From NCBI RefSeq assembly GCF_030418125.1, contig NZ_JAUHTR010000001.1, positions 248,001-312,000 on the forward strand: 64,000 nt of DNA, given 5' to 3'. Both the position numbers and the translations under genes were made by a program. Below the pieces are notes generated by a model. That model was not told the origin of the DNA. It saw nothing but the letters and a program-made list of their open reading frames with translations, and made no database searches. Numbering within the stretch: position 1 is the stretch's first letter; every line of letters starts with the position of its first letter. This stretch comes from Fictibacillus fluitans (lineage in GTDB: Bacteria > Bacillota > Bacilli > Bacillales > Fictibacillaceae). Below are positions 17,040 through 24,434 of this stretch, piece after piece.

Positions 17040-18311
17040 TTAATCTTCTTTGTAATGAAAGTAATTGCTCTCATATTTAATGAACTCTTGTTCCTGAAAG
17101 GCGGCGACCATACCATGATAGCTGATATCCAGTCCCACTTCTTCTTCCTCTTCTGTAGAACGGACAGGTATCCACAGCTGAATCAATTTCAAACCCAGCC
17201 ACGTCAGGACAAATCCCCATGTGCATAGCACCAAAAGGCCGAGCAGCTGAACGCCGAGCAAATGCCAGCTTCCTGTCGTAAACAAGCCATTATCGGTTGC
17301 AAACAGGCCAACGGCAATCGTTCCCCAAATACCGGATGCGGCATGAACAGGAAATGCTCCGACCGGATCATCAATCTGCTTGATTTCCAGCCAGTGTGTC
17401 GCCAACAGCATAACGAGTCCCGAAACAACGCCAATCAATATTGCGGATGAATCACTGACAAACGCACATCCGGCAGTAATTCCAACCAATCCTGCCAGAG
17501 ACCCGTTAATGACGGAAGGTGCGTCAGACCGTTTGTAGCGGAAAAGGGTAAAGAGCATGGCTGTAGCTCCGCCTGATGCTGCGGACAGCATGGTCACGAC
17601 GGCAATGTGGCCAATCCTGACATCCGTTGCGCTTAATGTACTTCCTGCATTGAATCCAAACCAGCCGAACCAAAGTAAAAAGGCTCCGACTGAAGCTAAT
17701 GGAAGGTTACTAGGCAATGAGACGGTACTTATACCCTTAGACGTGAATTTCCCTTTCCGCGGCCCGATAAACATGGACGCAGCCAGTGCTGAGAAACCTC
17801 CCAGGGCATGAATGACGCCCGATCCCGCAAAATCCTGCATTCCTAGTTTGCCGAGCCAGCCTCCGCCCCAGACCCAATGACCGGCGACTGGATAAATGAA
17901 AATAGTCATGAGCACCGCATAAAGAATATAAGCGCGAAAATTGATTCGTTCCGCCACAGCTCCGGATACGATGGAAATGACCGCAATGACAAAAGCAGCC
18001 TGGAAGAGCCAAAATGTATCTGTGGAAATTAAAAAGTCCAAATGGGACAAATCCCCTTTAATCATAAATCCATTGGTACCGAATAATCCTAACGCGTCTT
18101 TTCCGTACATCAGCCCAAAACCTAGCAAATAAAAACATAACGTGCCGATAGTAATATCAGCAAAAACCTTCATAATGATATTCACATTGTTTTTATGGCG
18201 AACAAATCCTGCTTCAAGCAGTGCGAAACCACCCTCCATTAATATAATCATAGCCGCGGTCAAAACCACCCAAATGGTATCAATGCCAGTGTTTAACGTA
18301 TGTATCGTCAT
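17040..18311 (-). CDS. amtB: Ammonium transporter Amt (NrgA-like)
   Basis: A 423-residue channel with 11 predicted helices that conducts ammonium or ammonia. Family marks are present: MEGGFALLEAGFVRHKN near 26, the signature FxxxAGHWVWGGGWL near 145, and the pore histidines in VIHALGGFSAL (about 165) and FPVHAASGIWGT (about 315). The cytosolic tail has a run of Glu. The gene starts four bases inside the end of an unknown 136-residue gene, and no PII gene (glnK/nrgB) follows, unlike nrgAB of B. subtilis. Expression is probably nitrogen-controlled through the GlnR/TnrA box upstream of the operon. Confidence 0.93.
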   Translation of the reverse strand: MTIHTLNTGIDTIWVVLTAAMIILMEGGFALLEAGFVRHKNNVNIIMKVFADITIGTLCFYLLGFGLMYGKDALGLFGTNGFMIKGDLSHLDFLISTDTFWLFQAAFVIAVISIVSGAVAERINFRAYILYAVLMTIFIYPVAGHWVWGGGWLGKLGMQDFAGSGVIHALGGFSALAASMFIGPRKGKFTSKGISTVSLPSNLPLASVGAFLLWFGWFGFNAGSTLSATDVRIGHIAVVTMLSAASGGATAMLFTLFRYKRSDAPSVINGSLAGLVGITAGCAFVSDSSAILIGVVSGLVMLLATHWLEIKQIDDPVGAFPVHAASGIWGTIAVGLFATDNGLFTTGSWHLLGVQLLGLLVLCTWGFVLTWLGLKLIQLWIPVRSTEEEEEVGLDISYHGMVAAFQEQEFIKYESNYFHYKED

Positions 18312-18718
18312 GATGGGAAATTCTCCATTCTATAAGTGCTCCTTACCTCTCTGAATATGGTAGTTGATAGTGTAATTTCTTCCTTGTGATCTTCCTGCAG
18401 ATAGCGAATTGAATGATTCAGCTCAAAAAGTCCTTGCTTCAGGCGCTCTATCTGCTTTAATGGTTCTTTTACATGGGCGATATATTCAACCGCCTGGTGA
18501 TGGCTTGGCGAACGGCCGGCAAATAATTTTCTCATGGGAGACAGTGATTGATAGAAAGCTTCCTCGGCATTTTTCTTTTTCACATACTTATTAATCTTGT
18601 TTTTGATCTTATCTATCTCTTGTTCCTTCTTCGATCGAATGGCGTACATCACCTCTACTAATTCGGTTTCCGTCATATGCATATTCACATTTTGATTAAG
18701 ATCATCTTGTACTATCAT
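18308..18718 (-). CDS. Unknown coiled-coil protein cotranscribed with amt
   Basis: 136 residues, soluble, mostly helical. The stretch IRSKKEQEIDKIKNKINKYV (about 27-46) and the region 75-115 have heptad-like spacing. AAGGGG lies seven bases before the ATG. It overlaps the amt start by four bases, so the two proteins are translationally coupled. Its promoter carries a perfect GlnR/TnrA box. I do not recognise the family and it is not PII-like (no T-loop or ATP motif). The position invites a role as an Amt partner or regulator, but this is inference from context. Confidence 0.75.
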   Translation of the reverse strand: MIVQDDLNQNVNMHMTETELVEVMYAIRSKKEQEIDKIKNKINKYVKKKNAEEAFYQSLSPMRKLFAGRSPSHHQAVEYIAHVKEPLKQIERLKQGLFELNHSIRYLQEDHKEEITLSTTIFREVRSTYRMENFPS

Positions 18719-18740
18719 GTAAATACCCCTTACAATTCAA

Positions 18741-18757
18741 TGTTATATTTTCTAACA
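18741..18757. promoter_or_regulatory. GlnR/TnrA box at the amt operon promoter
   Basis: TGTTATATTTTCTAACA matches the consensus TGTNANAWWWTMTNACA at all positions and also does so on the opposite strand. It begins exactly at the downstream edge of the -10 element, so it would cover the transcription start. That position suits repression (GlnR under nitrogen excess, or TnrA as a repressor) rather than activation from about -50. A poorer copy at 18810-18826 lies upstream of the -35. Confidence 0.8.
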
Positions 18758-18786
18758 TTATATCGAAAGAGTTTCTGTTTCGTCAA
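18757..18786 (-). promoter_or_regulatory. Sigma-A promoter of the amt operon
   Basis: On the minus strand -35 TTGACG (18786-18781) and a perfect -10 TATAAT (18762-18757) are spaced by 18 bases. Confidence 0.75.
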
Positions 18787-18830
18787 TAACGGAATGTTGA
18801 GAATATTGCTGTTTTTTGCAATGACATATA

Positions 18831-18860
18831 AAAAAACCCCCCTTTTATCCAGGAGGGTTA
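18831..18860 (-). terminator. Terminator of the YagE-like aldolase gene
   Basis: On the minus strand AACCCTCCT pairs with AGGGGGGTT and is followed by a T tract, 13 bases past the stop codon. Confidence 0.65.
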
Positions 18861-18872
18861 AATAAATAATAA

Positions 18873-19793
18873 TTATTTTGTTGGAACTGCCGATTCATTC
18901 AGCAGCTGCTCCATGAAGTTTTTGATTTGTGCTTTCTTTTCCTCGTTTAAAGGTCTGGCAGGCGCCAATACATCCGTCGAAATCTCAAGGCCTCGCAAAG
19001 CGATCGCCTCTTTGGCCACATTTACAAATGGCGAATCCAGTTTGTATAAGGAAAGGGTCGGCGCCAGTTTTCTGTGCAATTCAATGGCTCTTTTGTAATC
19101 TCCGTTTTTAAATGCCTGATAGATACCAACAGAAATTTCAGGTACGAATGACGCGGTAAGAGGAATGGAACCGTCTCCTCCCAGTGATAAGGTATTTACA
19201 AAATGATCATCATAACCAGAGAACACCGCAAAATCCTCCTTATAGGCTTTAACGGTATAAATCATTTCCCTCGTATGTCCTACCGAATCTACTGTTTCTT
19301 TAATACCCACAATATTTGGATACGCTTTCACCATGCTCAGCACAAACTCAGGCGAAAGATCTTGTCCGGTAAGACCCGGAAAGTTATACAGCAAGATTGG
19401 CAAATCAATGGCTTCTGCAATGTCTGCATAATGCTGGAAGAGATTTTCCTCTGTAAGCGTCCAATAATATGGATTGATCACAACAATGCCATCTGCCCCT
19501 GCATCCTTGGCATGGCAGCTTAATTCAAGAGTGTCCAGTGTGCTTGGGGTCCCTGTTCCGATTAAGACCGGAACACGTCCATTGACATAACGGATTGCAA
19601 AGGCGGCGACTTCTTTTCTAAGATCGATTGGCATCTGGCTGAATTCTCCGCCAGACCCAAGAAAAAACAACCCATCCACCTTTGATTCAATCAAAAAGTC
19701 GATAAGTGCCCCCATTCCCTTTTCATCTAATTTTCCTTCTTTATGAAGGATGGTTGGAATTGGCGGAATTACTCCATGAAATTTTACAGGCAT
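18873..19793 (-). CDS. DapA-family aldolase, YagE-like (2-keto-3-deoxy sugar acid aldolase)
   Basis: A TIM-barrel class I aldolase of about 306 residues (ATG at 19793 after GAGGAG; an ATG two codons earlier is closer to the site). Schiff-base Lys in GIKETVDSVGH near 165 and the catalytic Tyr in LLYNFPGLTGQD near 138 are present. Long stretches (GLFFLGSGGEFSQM, VINPYYW, FSGYDDHFVNT) follow E. coli YagE more closely than DapA, so the likely reaction is reversible cleavage of 2-dehydro-3-deoxy-gluconate or -galactonate to pyruvate and glyceraldehyde. It is not the lysine-pathway DapA. It is monocistronic, and no sugar-acid dehydratase is next to it. Confidence 0.85.
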   Translation of the reverse strand: MPVKFHGVIPPIPTILHKEGKLDEKGMGALIDFLIESKVDGLFFLGSGGEFSQMPIDLRKEVAAFAIRYVNGRVPVLIGTGTPSTLDTLELSCHAKDAGADGIVVINPYYWTLTEENLFQHYADIAEAIDLPILLYNFPGLTGQDLSPEFVLSMVKAYPNIVGIKETVDSVGHTREMIYTVKAYKEDFAVFSGYDDHFVNTLSLGGDGSIPLTASFVPEISVGIYQAFKNGDYKRAIELHRKLAPTLSLYKLDSPFVNVAKEAIALRGLEISTDVLAPARPLNEEKKAQIKNFMEQLLNESAVPTK

Positions 19794-20025
19794 TTTCATC
19801 TCTCCTCTTTCGTGTGCTAGGATCTACTTAGTTAAACTATTAACTGAGCTTAATATGTAATGGTTATATATTGTTCTATAATATAAAACTCAGTTTTTGA
19901 TATTCTTAATTTAGTGTACCATTTTTTCTGAAATATTTGAATTCCGAGAAACAAAATGATGAAATATTCTTTATTGATTTATTATTTTTAATAATAAAAA
20001 TACGGTACGTGAAATTATTTAATTA

Positions 20026-20514
20026 TTAATCAACACCCAAAACATCTGTATTAGGCGGCTCAATGCCCTGTGGCCTCATCATTGCCATGACTTGTCCTTT
20101 ATGATGAAACTCATGAGTCACCGTATGAAACAGCAATTGCCTGGGCGTAATGGAGAGAGATTCTCCTGTATCTCGCCACGGGATGATTCTATTAACCGGC
20201 TCCCCCATCCTTCCTTCATACTCATTAAAGACTTTATTCGCGTAACGATCTGCTTGCAAAAATCTTTCCCTTATGTCGTCCTGGCCCATCTCTTCCACCC
20301 TGTTTTTTGGAGTAATTGGCGTTTTGGTCTGCAATAAGAGAAAAGAGCCCAGCCAGGCATGGTAGCAATCGGCTGTATGAACCAGCAAATTGCGAATCGA
20401 CGGATAACCGAATCCCTCCACGTTCGCAGTCAGCATTTCGGTTGTCAGAGTGCCGCAAGCGTCCAGCATGATCTTCCTTGTCTGTTTCACCCATTCATAT
20501 TCAGTCCTGTCCAT
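20026..20514 (-). CDS. DinB-family putative metal-dependent protein (second copy)
   Basis: 162 residues from the ATG at 20514, preceded by AAAGGAGAGG. It shares with the protein at 603-1085 the opening YxWxKxTR, the SIRNLxxHxADCYxxWLG block with a metal-ligand His, and the C-terminal HTVTHEFHHKGQ, and it ends in PPNTDVLG. The two are clear paralogues about 19 kb apart. The role is unknown. Confidence 0.85.
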   Translation of the reverse strand: MDRTEYEWVKQTRKIMLDACGTLTTEMLTANVEGFGYPSIRNLLVHTADCYHAWLGSFLLLQTKTPITPKNRVEEMGQDDIRERFLQADRYANKVFNEYEGRMGEPVNRIIPWRDTGESLSITPRQLLFHTVTHEFHHKGQVMAMMRPQGIEPPNTDVLGVD

Positions 20515-20533
20515 GTTTTCCTCTCCTTTACAC

Positions 20534-20562
20534 AAAAAAAGAGCTGATTATTCAGCTCTTTA
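20534..20562 (-). terminator. Terminator of spoIIP
   Basis: AAAGAGCTGA pairs with TCAGCTCTTT; on the minus strand it is followed by seven T. It overlaps the spoIIP stop and the leader of the DinB gene. Confidence 0.8.
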
Positions 20563-21708
20563 CTGTTTCTTTGTTTCACTGCCGTTCACCTTCTCCGCCT
20601 GCCAGTAAAAATCTCCAAAAACATCGGCAAACGCGTCAGTGGTTCGATACAATTCACGGAAGTCGTTATCAATGCCTCCTACCTCAATCAGCATGGCATT
20701 GTTGGAAAGGTCCTGATTATAGATGCCGTTTCCTTCATACTTGTTTTTAATGATGACACCCCTGCTTAGATGCGGGTATTTTTGATTGACCTGTCGGTTG
20801 AGCTCTTCAGCCAGCTGCAAATTCTTTTCAAACGACGGGTGCTCCCGGCCAACGATAAAACAAATTCTCGCGTAATCCTGGTTTTTGATCGAAATTGTCG
20901 TCAGCTTTCTTGGCTGTGAGTCGCGGTGAATATCAATGAAATAGGATAGCTTCCGGTTTTGGGCAACAGCCTGCTGGACGGTTTCACGGGAAAGTGCATA
21001 AGCCTTGCCTGTTCCCCATTTCCTGGCATTCAGCTTTTCCCCGACATTAGACACATCATGGGATGCTCCGATTCCCCGTGTCTCTAAATCCTGCTTCAGC
21101 CGGTCCCCGACCGATATGATGTTGGTCTTCGGATCGGTGCTCGTGAATTTTCCGCCTTTCAGCACAGGGCGGAACGATTCGTAGCTATGGGAGTGATAGA
21201 TATAAACAACTTGTCCTGCTGTGTTCTGCTTTGGCGGTGGAAGGTTCTTTTCAGGCTGTTCCACGTCAACGTTCTTATCATTCGGCTCGTTGGGCTGCAA
21301 TACTTCCTGCAAAGGCAGGGTTGGTTCAATCGGCAGTGTGGAATAATTGGTTCCTTTGCCTGCAATGTAAATTTCTGAATCAAAAATGGCAAAGCCCGGC
21401 AGCTCTGAGCCGAGCAGGCTGCGGGGGTCACCCGGACGCAGGCTCGTCATGAGCTGCAGCATCACGGAAGAAAGAGCAGGCGGCTTGCTTTCTTTTGGAA
21501 GTACCTGCGTATAGTACGGATTTTCTGAACCGATTGCGTACACCATCGCTTCAGCAGTGAAGTTGTTGAACCATTTCTTTACAATAGAAGATGAAACATC
21601 AAACTTGAATTCAGCAGATGAGACAAACCCGGCAATAAAAAAAAGAAGAATGCTCAAAAGAGATATCTTTAACCCTGTTGAGAAAACCCGGTTATTGCTG
21701 TTTCTCAT
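20560..21708 (-). CDS. spoIIP: Stage II sporulation protein P (peptidoglycan amidase/endopeptidase of the DMP complex)
   Basis: 382 residues from the ATG at 21708, which has GGAGGAGG six bases upstream. A single N-terminal membrane anchor (about 12-32) is followed by a Pro-rich linker and the SpoIIP hydrolase domain. The domain shows the zinc-ligand motif YIYHSHSYESF near 170, FIDIHRDS near 258 and LIEVGGIDN near 345. SpoIIP degrades septal peptidoglycan with SpoIID and SpoIIM during engulfment. In B. subtilis spoIIP lies beside gpr; that neighbour is not here, so this could be a paralogue or a moved copy. A small membrane protein gene overlaps its start. Confidence 0.9.
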   Translation of the reverse strand: MRNSNNRVFSTGLKISLLSILLFFIAGFVSSAEFKFDVSSSIVKKWFNNFTAEAMVYAIGSENPYYTQVLPKESKPPALSSVMLQLMTSLRPGDPRSLLGSELPGFAIFDSEIYIAGKGTNYSTLPIEPTLPLQEVLQPNEPNDKNVDVEQPEKNLPPPKQNTAGQVVYIYHSHSYESFRPVLKGGKFTSTDPKTNIISVGDRLKQDLETRGIGASHDVSNVGEKLNARKWGTGKAYALSRETVQQAVAQNRKLSYFIDIHRDSQPRKLTTISIKNQDYARICFIVGREHPSFEKNLQLAEELNRQVNQKYPHLSRGVIIKNKYEGNGIYNQDLSNNAMLIEVGGIDNDFRELYRTTDAFADVFGDFYWQAEKVNGSETKKQ

Positions 21709-21871
21709 CCCATTCCTCCTCCTTGATCTCAACGGCCATATACACCAGACTGGCCATGATAAGCCCGGTTATTAAAAAGCTGACAGTAAACAAGGGCGAG
21801 AGGTACAAATAACTGTAAACGGTGGTGACAATCATTAGCAGCAGCCAGAAGTAAACTTCCTGAAGTTTCAT
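21692..21871 (-). CDS. Small two-helix membrane protein upstream of spoIIP
   Basis: 59 residues from the ATG at 21871 (MKLQEVYFWLLLM), preceded by GAAGGGAAA. There are two hydrophobic segments, about residues 6-22 and 27-46, then a charged tail EIKEEEWDEKQQ. It overlaps the spoIIP start by 17 bases, so it is probably cotranscribed. It resembles many unannotated Bacillus membrane miniproteins; I know no function. Confidence 0.6.
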   Translation of the reverse strand: MKLQEVYFWLLLMIVTTVYSYLYLSPLFTVSFLITGLIMASLVYMAVEIKEEEWDEKQQ

Positions 21872-22056
21872 GTCATTTCCCTTCTTCCATTTCGTTTCTA
21901 GTAAACTATATTCAAATTGAGAGAGTTTATTCTGCATTTGGAAAAAGTTTTTTTAAAATGAAGCAGGAGTTGCTAGTTTCACTGCCTGGTCCTTCAGTGT
22001 TTAATTTTCACAGAAAAAGGTGACATAATTAAGGAGAGAAAAAATGTGAGGATTTG

Positions 22057-22365
22057 ATGTTCATGGCTAAAAAAGTGATCGGAACATGTGAATTGTGCGG
22101 AAGGGAGAACACAGAAACAACCATACACCATCTGACCCCAAAGGAAATGGGCGGCACCTTTAAACCAACTGCCTCCCTTTGCCTGCCGTGTCATAAGCAA
22201 ATTCATGCCCTTTACACCAACGAGGAGCTGGCAGCAAGGCTGAATACGATTCAAAGCTTGAGGGCAGACGAAAAAATAAGCAAATTCATTAAATGGATCA
22301 GAAAGCAGCCGGCTACAAGGCTGATCAGGACACGGAAATCAAGAGAGCGGAAAAAGAGAACATAA
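22057..22365 (+). CDS. Small HNH-nuclease-like protein (YisB-like)
   Basis: About 102 residues with CELCGRENTETTIHHLTPKE near 10-30 and LCLPCHKQIHALYTNEELA near 46-62. This is an HNH motif framed by two CxxC pairs, as in YisB of B. subtilis. GTGAGG lies upstream of the ATG at 22057; the ATG at 22063 is an alternative. Basic C-terminal tail (RTRKSRERKKRT). DNA binding or nicking is likely from the fold, but no restriction or phage gene is near. The biological role is unknown. Confidence 0.8.
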   Translation: MFMAKKVIGTCELCGRENTETTIHHLTPKEMGGTFKPTASLCLPCHKQIHALYTNEELAARLNTIQSLRADEKISKFIKWIRKQPATRLIRTRKSRERKKRT

Positions 22366-22394
22366 AAAAAGACCCTGATCGTCAAGGTCTTTCA
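22364..22394 (-). terminator. Terminator of the yeeN gene
   Basis: AAAGACC and GGTCTTT enclose a short loop; on the minus strand seven T follow. It lies between the convergent HNH and yeeN genes. Confidence 0.75.
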
Positions 22395-22399
22395 TCACT

Positions 22400-23119
22400 T
22401 TATTCTCCCAAGTCTACATTATGGTATACCTGGCGGACATCTTCCAAATCTTCAAGCGTATCAACCAGCTTTTCAAACTGTGTCAGTGAATCTTCCGGCA
22501 GGCTTACGTCGTTTTGTGCGAGCATGGTTAATTCAGCCGTTGTAAATTCTGTAACCCCTGCCTGCTTGAACGCTTCCTGAACCGCATGGAATTGATCCGG
22601 TTCCGCATAGACAATCACAGCGTCATCCTCTTGAACAATGTCGCGCGCATCAACATCGGCTTCGAGAAGAATTTCCATCACTTCTTCTTCCGTTTTGTCT
22701 TCAACTCCCAAAACAGCCGTCGCATCAAACATATAAGCAACAGAGCCGGACACACCCATGTTTCCGCCGTTTTTCGTAAAGGCTGCACGAACCTCCGCAG
22801 CGGTGCGGTTCACGTTATTGGTCAGCGCATCAACGATTACCATCGATCCGTTAGGTCCGAATCCCTCATAGCGCAGTTCATCATATGTCTCGTCGGAACC
22901 GCCCTTTGCTTTTTCTATCGCACGGTCAATGATGGCTTTGGGTACACTGTATGTTTTTGCCCGCTCCAGCACGACTTTTAATGCCTGGTTGGACTCGGGA
23001 TCCGGTTCGCCCTGCTTGGCTGCCACATAAATCTCACGGCCAAACTTAGCATAGACCCGGCTTGTATTCGCGTCCTTTGACGCTTTTTTTTCTTTAATAT
23101 TATTCCATTTACGTCCCAT
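22400..23119 (-). CDS. yeeN: YebC/TACO1-family protein, YeeN type
   Basis: A 239-residue protein that starts [20 protein letters not shown], the hallmark of the YeeN branch rather than the YebC branch (MAGHSKWxNI). It has the typical YFAEEGYGPxG-like segment [20 protein letters not shown] and [15 protein letters not shown]. The family was long annotated as transcription regulators. More recent work on YebC/TACO1 proteins links them to translation of difficult (for example proline-rich) stretches. It is monogenic. Confidence 0.92.
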   Translation of the reverse strand: MGRKWNNIKEKKASKDANTSRVYAKFGREIYVAAKQGEPDPESNQALKVVLERAKTYSVPKAIIDRAIEKAKGGSDETYDELRYEGFGPNGSMVIVDALTNNVNRTAAEVRAAFTKNGGNMGVSGSVAYMFDATAVLGVEDKTEEEVMEILLEADVDARDIVQEDDAVIVYAEPDQFHAVQEAFKQAGVTEFTTAELTMLAQNDVSLPEDSLTQFEKLVDTLEDLEDVRQVYHNVDLGE

Positions 23120-23260
23120 TAAGTTCCACTCTCTTTCAACTTCGTTTTCATTCTGTCAATGTGTTCAACAACTCTTATTATACATAAAATGGACTTTTTT
23201 CTCCATGAAAGGATTCGGGTATAATAAAAGAGGAATTTTCTAAACAAAGGATGCTGATTC

Positions 23261-24379
23261 ATGCAAAACGTTATTATCATCGGCGGCGGAATTCTTGGTA
23301 CTTCTGCTGCTTATCTGTTAAGCAAACAAAATGTAAAGGTTGTCCTCATTGACCGGAAAGACAGTGGACAGGCAACCGATGCGGCTGCAGGCATCATTTG
23401 TCCGTGGATTTCCCAGCGCCGAAACAAAGCATGGTATGCGCTAGCGAAAAACGGAGCGGCGTTTTATCCCGGACTTATCACCCAGCTTGAAGAAGATGGT
23501 GAAGCTGACACCGGCTACGCCCGGGTAGGAGCTGTCAGTTTGCATCAGGATGAAGAAAAACTGCGCAAAATGAAAGAACGCGCTTTGAAACGTAAAGAAG
23601 ACGCACCGGAAATGGGAGAGATTACCCTATTGTCACCGGAAGAAACACAGAAAAGGTTTCCGCTCCTGCCTGGTGATACGGGTTCAGTTTATGTAAGCGG
23701 CGCCGCCCGTGTCGATGGCCGGGCGCTTCGGGATGCGCTTGTTCGCGGAGCGGTCAGGCACGGGTCAGTGCATGTTCAGGACAGCGCTTCTCTTCTTTTT
23801 ACTGAAAAAAAGATAACCGGCGTCAGGGCCGGTGAGAAAACGTATGAAGCAGAAACGGTGATCATTTGTGCGGGAGCCTGGGCCAATTCGCTGCTTGAGC
23901 CACTGGGCTTACATATGAAAATCACCTTCCAAAAGGCGCAAATCGCCCACTTGAAGATTACACACGAAACAGAGTCCTGGCCGGTTGTTATGCCACCAAG
24001 TGATCAGTATGTTCTTGCGTTTGACCGTGGGAAAATTGTGATCGGTGCTACTCACGAAAACGATCCGGCGGGTCATGATACCAGAATTACAGCCGGCGGG
24101 ATGCACGAAGTTTTTGCCAAAGGGATCACCACCGCTCCCGGCCTGGCCGATGCAGAATTTACTGAGGCCCGTACCGGCTTTCGCCCGTTTACCCCTGGTT
24201 TCCTGCCAGTCGTTGGCCCGGTTCCCGGCTGGGATGGTTTGCTGTTTGCCAATGGGCTTGGCGCGTCTGGTCTTACCATGGGACCATTCATCGGAAAACA
24301 GCTGGCACTGCTGGCTCTTGGACATGAGCCTGATCTCGACCTTTCTCCTTATGATGTTCAAGGAGCAATGGAACTATAA
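23261..24379 (+). CDS. FAD-dependent amino-acid/glycine oxidase-like oxidoreductase (DAO family, YurR-like)
   Basis: 372 residues. The N-terminal dinucleotide fold is VIIIGGGILGTSAAYLLS (4-21) with the acidic end of strand two at VVLIDR. The C-terminal FAD motif is GLLFANGLGASGLTMGP near 330, and TGFRPFTPGFLPVVGP lies before it. It fits the DAO family that includes glycine oxidase ThiO, DadA and YurR. No thiamine genes are adjacent, so a role in thiazole synthesis is not supported. The substrate is likely an amino acid or N-alkyl amino acid. The RBS AAAGGATG is close to the start. Confidence 0.85.
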   Translation: MQNVIIIGGGILGTSAAYLLSKQNVKVVLIDRKDSGQATDAAAGIICPWISQRRNKAWYALAKNGAAFYPGLITQLEEDGEADTGYARVGAVSLHQDEEKLRKMKERALKRKEDAPEMGEITLLSPEETQKRFPLLPGDTGSVYVSGAARVDGRALRDALVRGAVRHGSVHVQDSASLLFTEKKITGVRAGEKTYEAETVIICAGAWANSLLEPLGLHMKITFQKAQIAHLKITHETESWPVVMPPSDQYVLAFDRGKIVIGATHENDPAGHDTRITAGGMHEVFAKGITTAPGLADAEFTEARTGFRPFTPGFLPVVGPVPGWDGLLFANGLGASGLTMGPFIGKQLALLALGHEPDLDLSPYDVQGAMEL

Positions 24380-24416
24380 AAAGACAGCGGTTCATGGCCA
24401 CTGTCTTTTCTTTTTG
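24377..24416. terminator. Bidirectional terminator between the FAD oxidoreductase and the acyl-CoA operon
   Basis: AAAAAGACAG pairs with CTGTCTTTTC/TTTTT; T tracts are present on both strands. It ends the 13-gene operon on the minus strand. Confidence 0.75.
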
Positions 24417-24434
24417 TTGCAAAAAGGATAAAAA

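Noticed and set aside
18873-19793. dapA for lysine synthesis
   Set aside because: The sequence blocks follow YagE, and there are no lysine-pathway neighbours.
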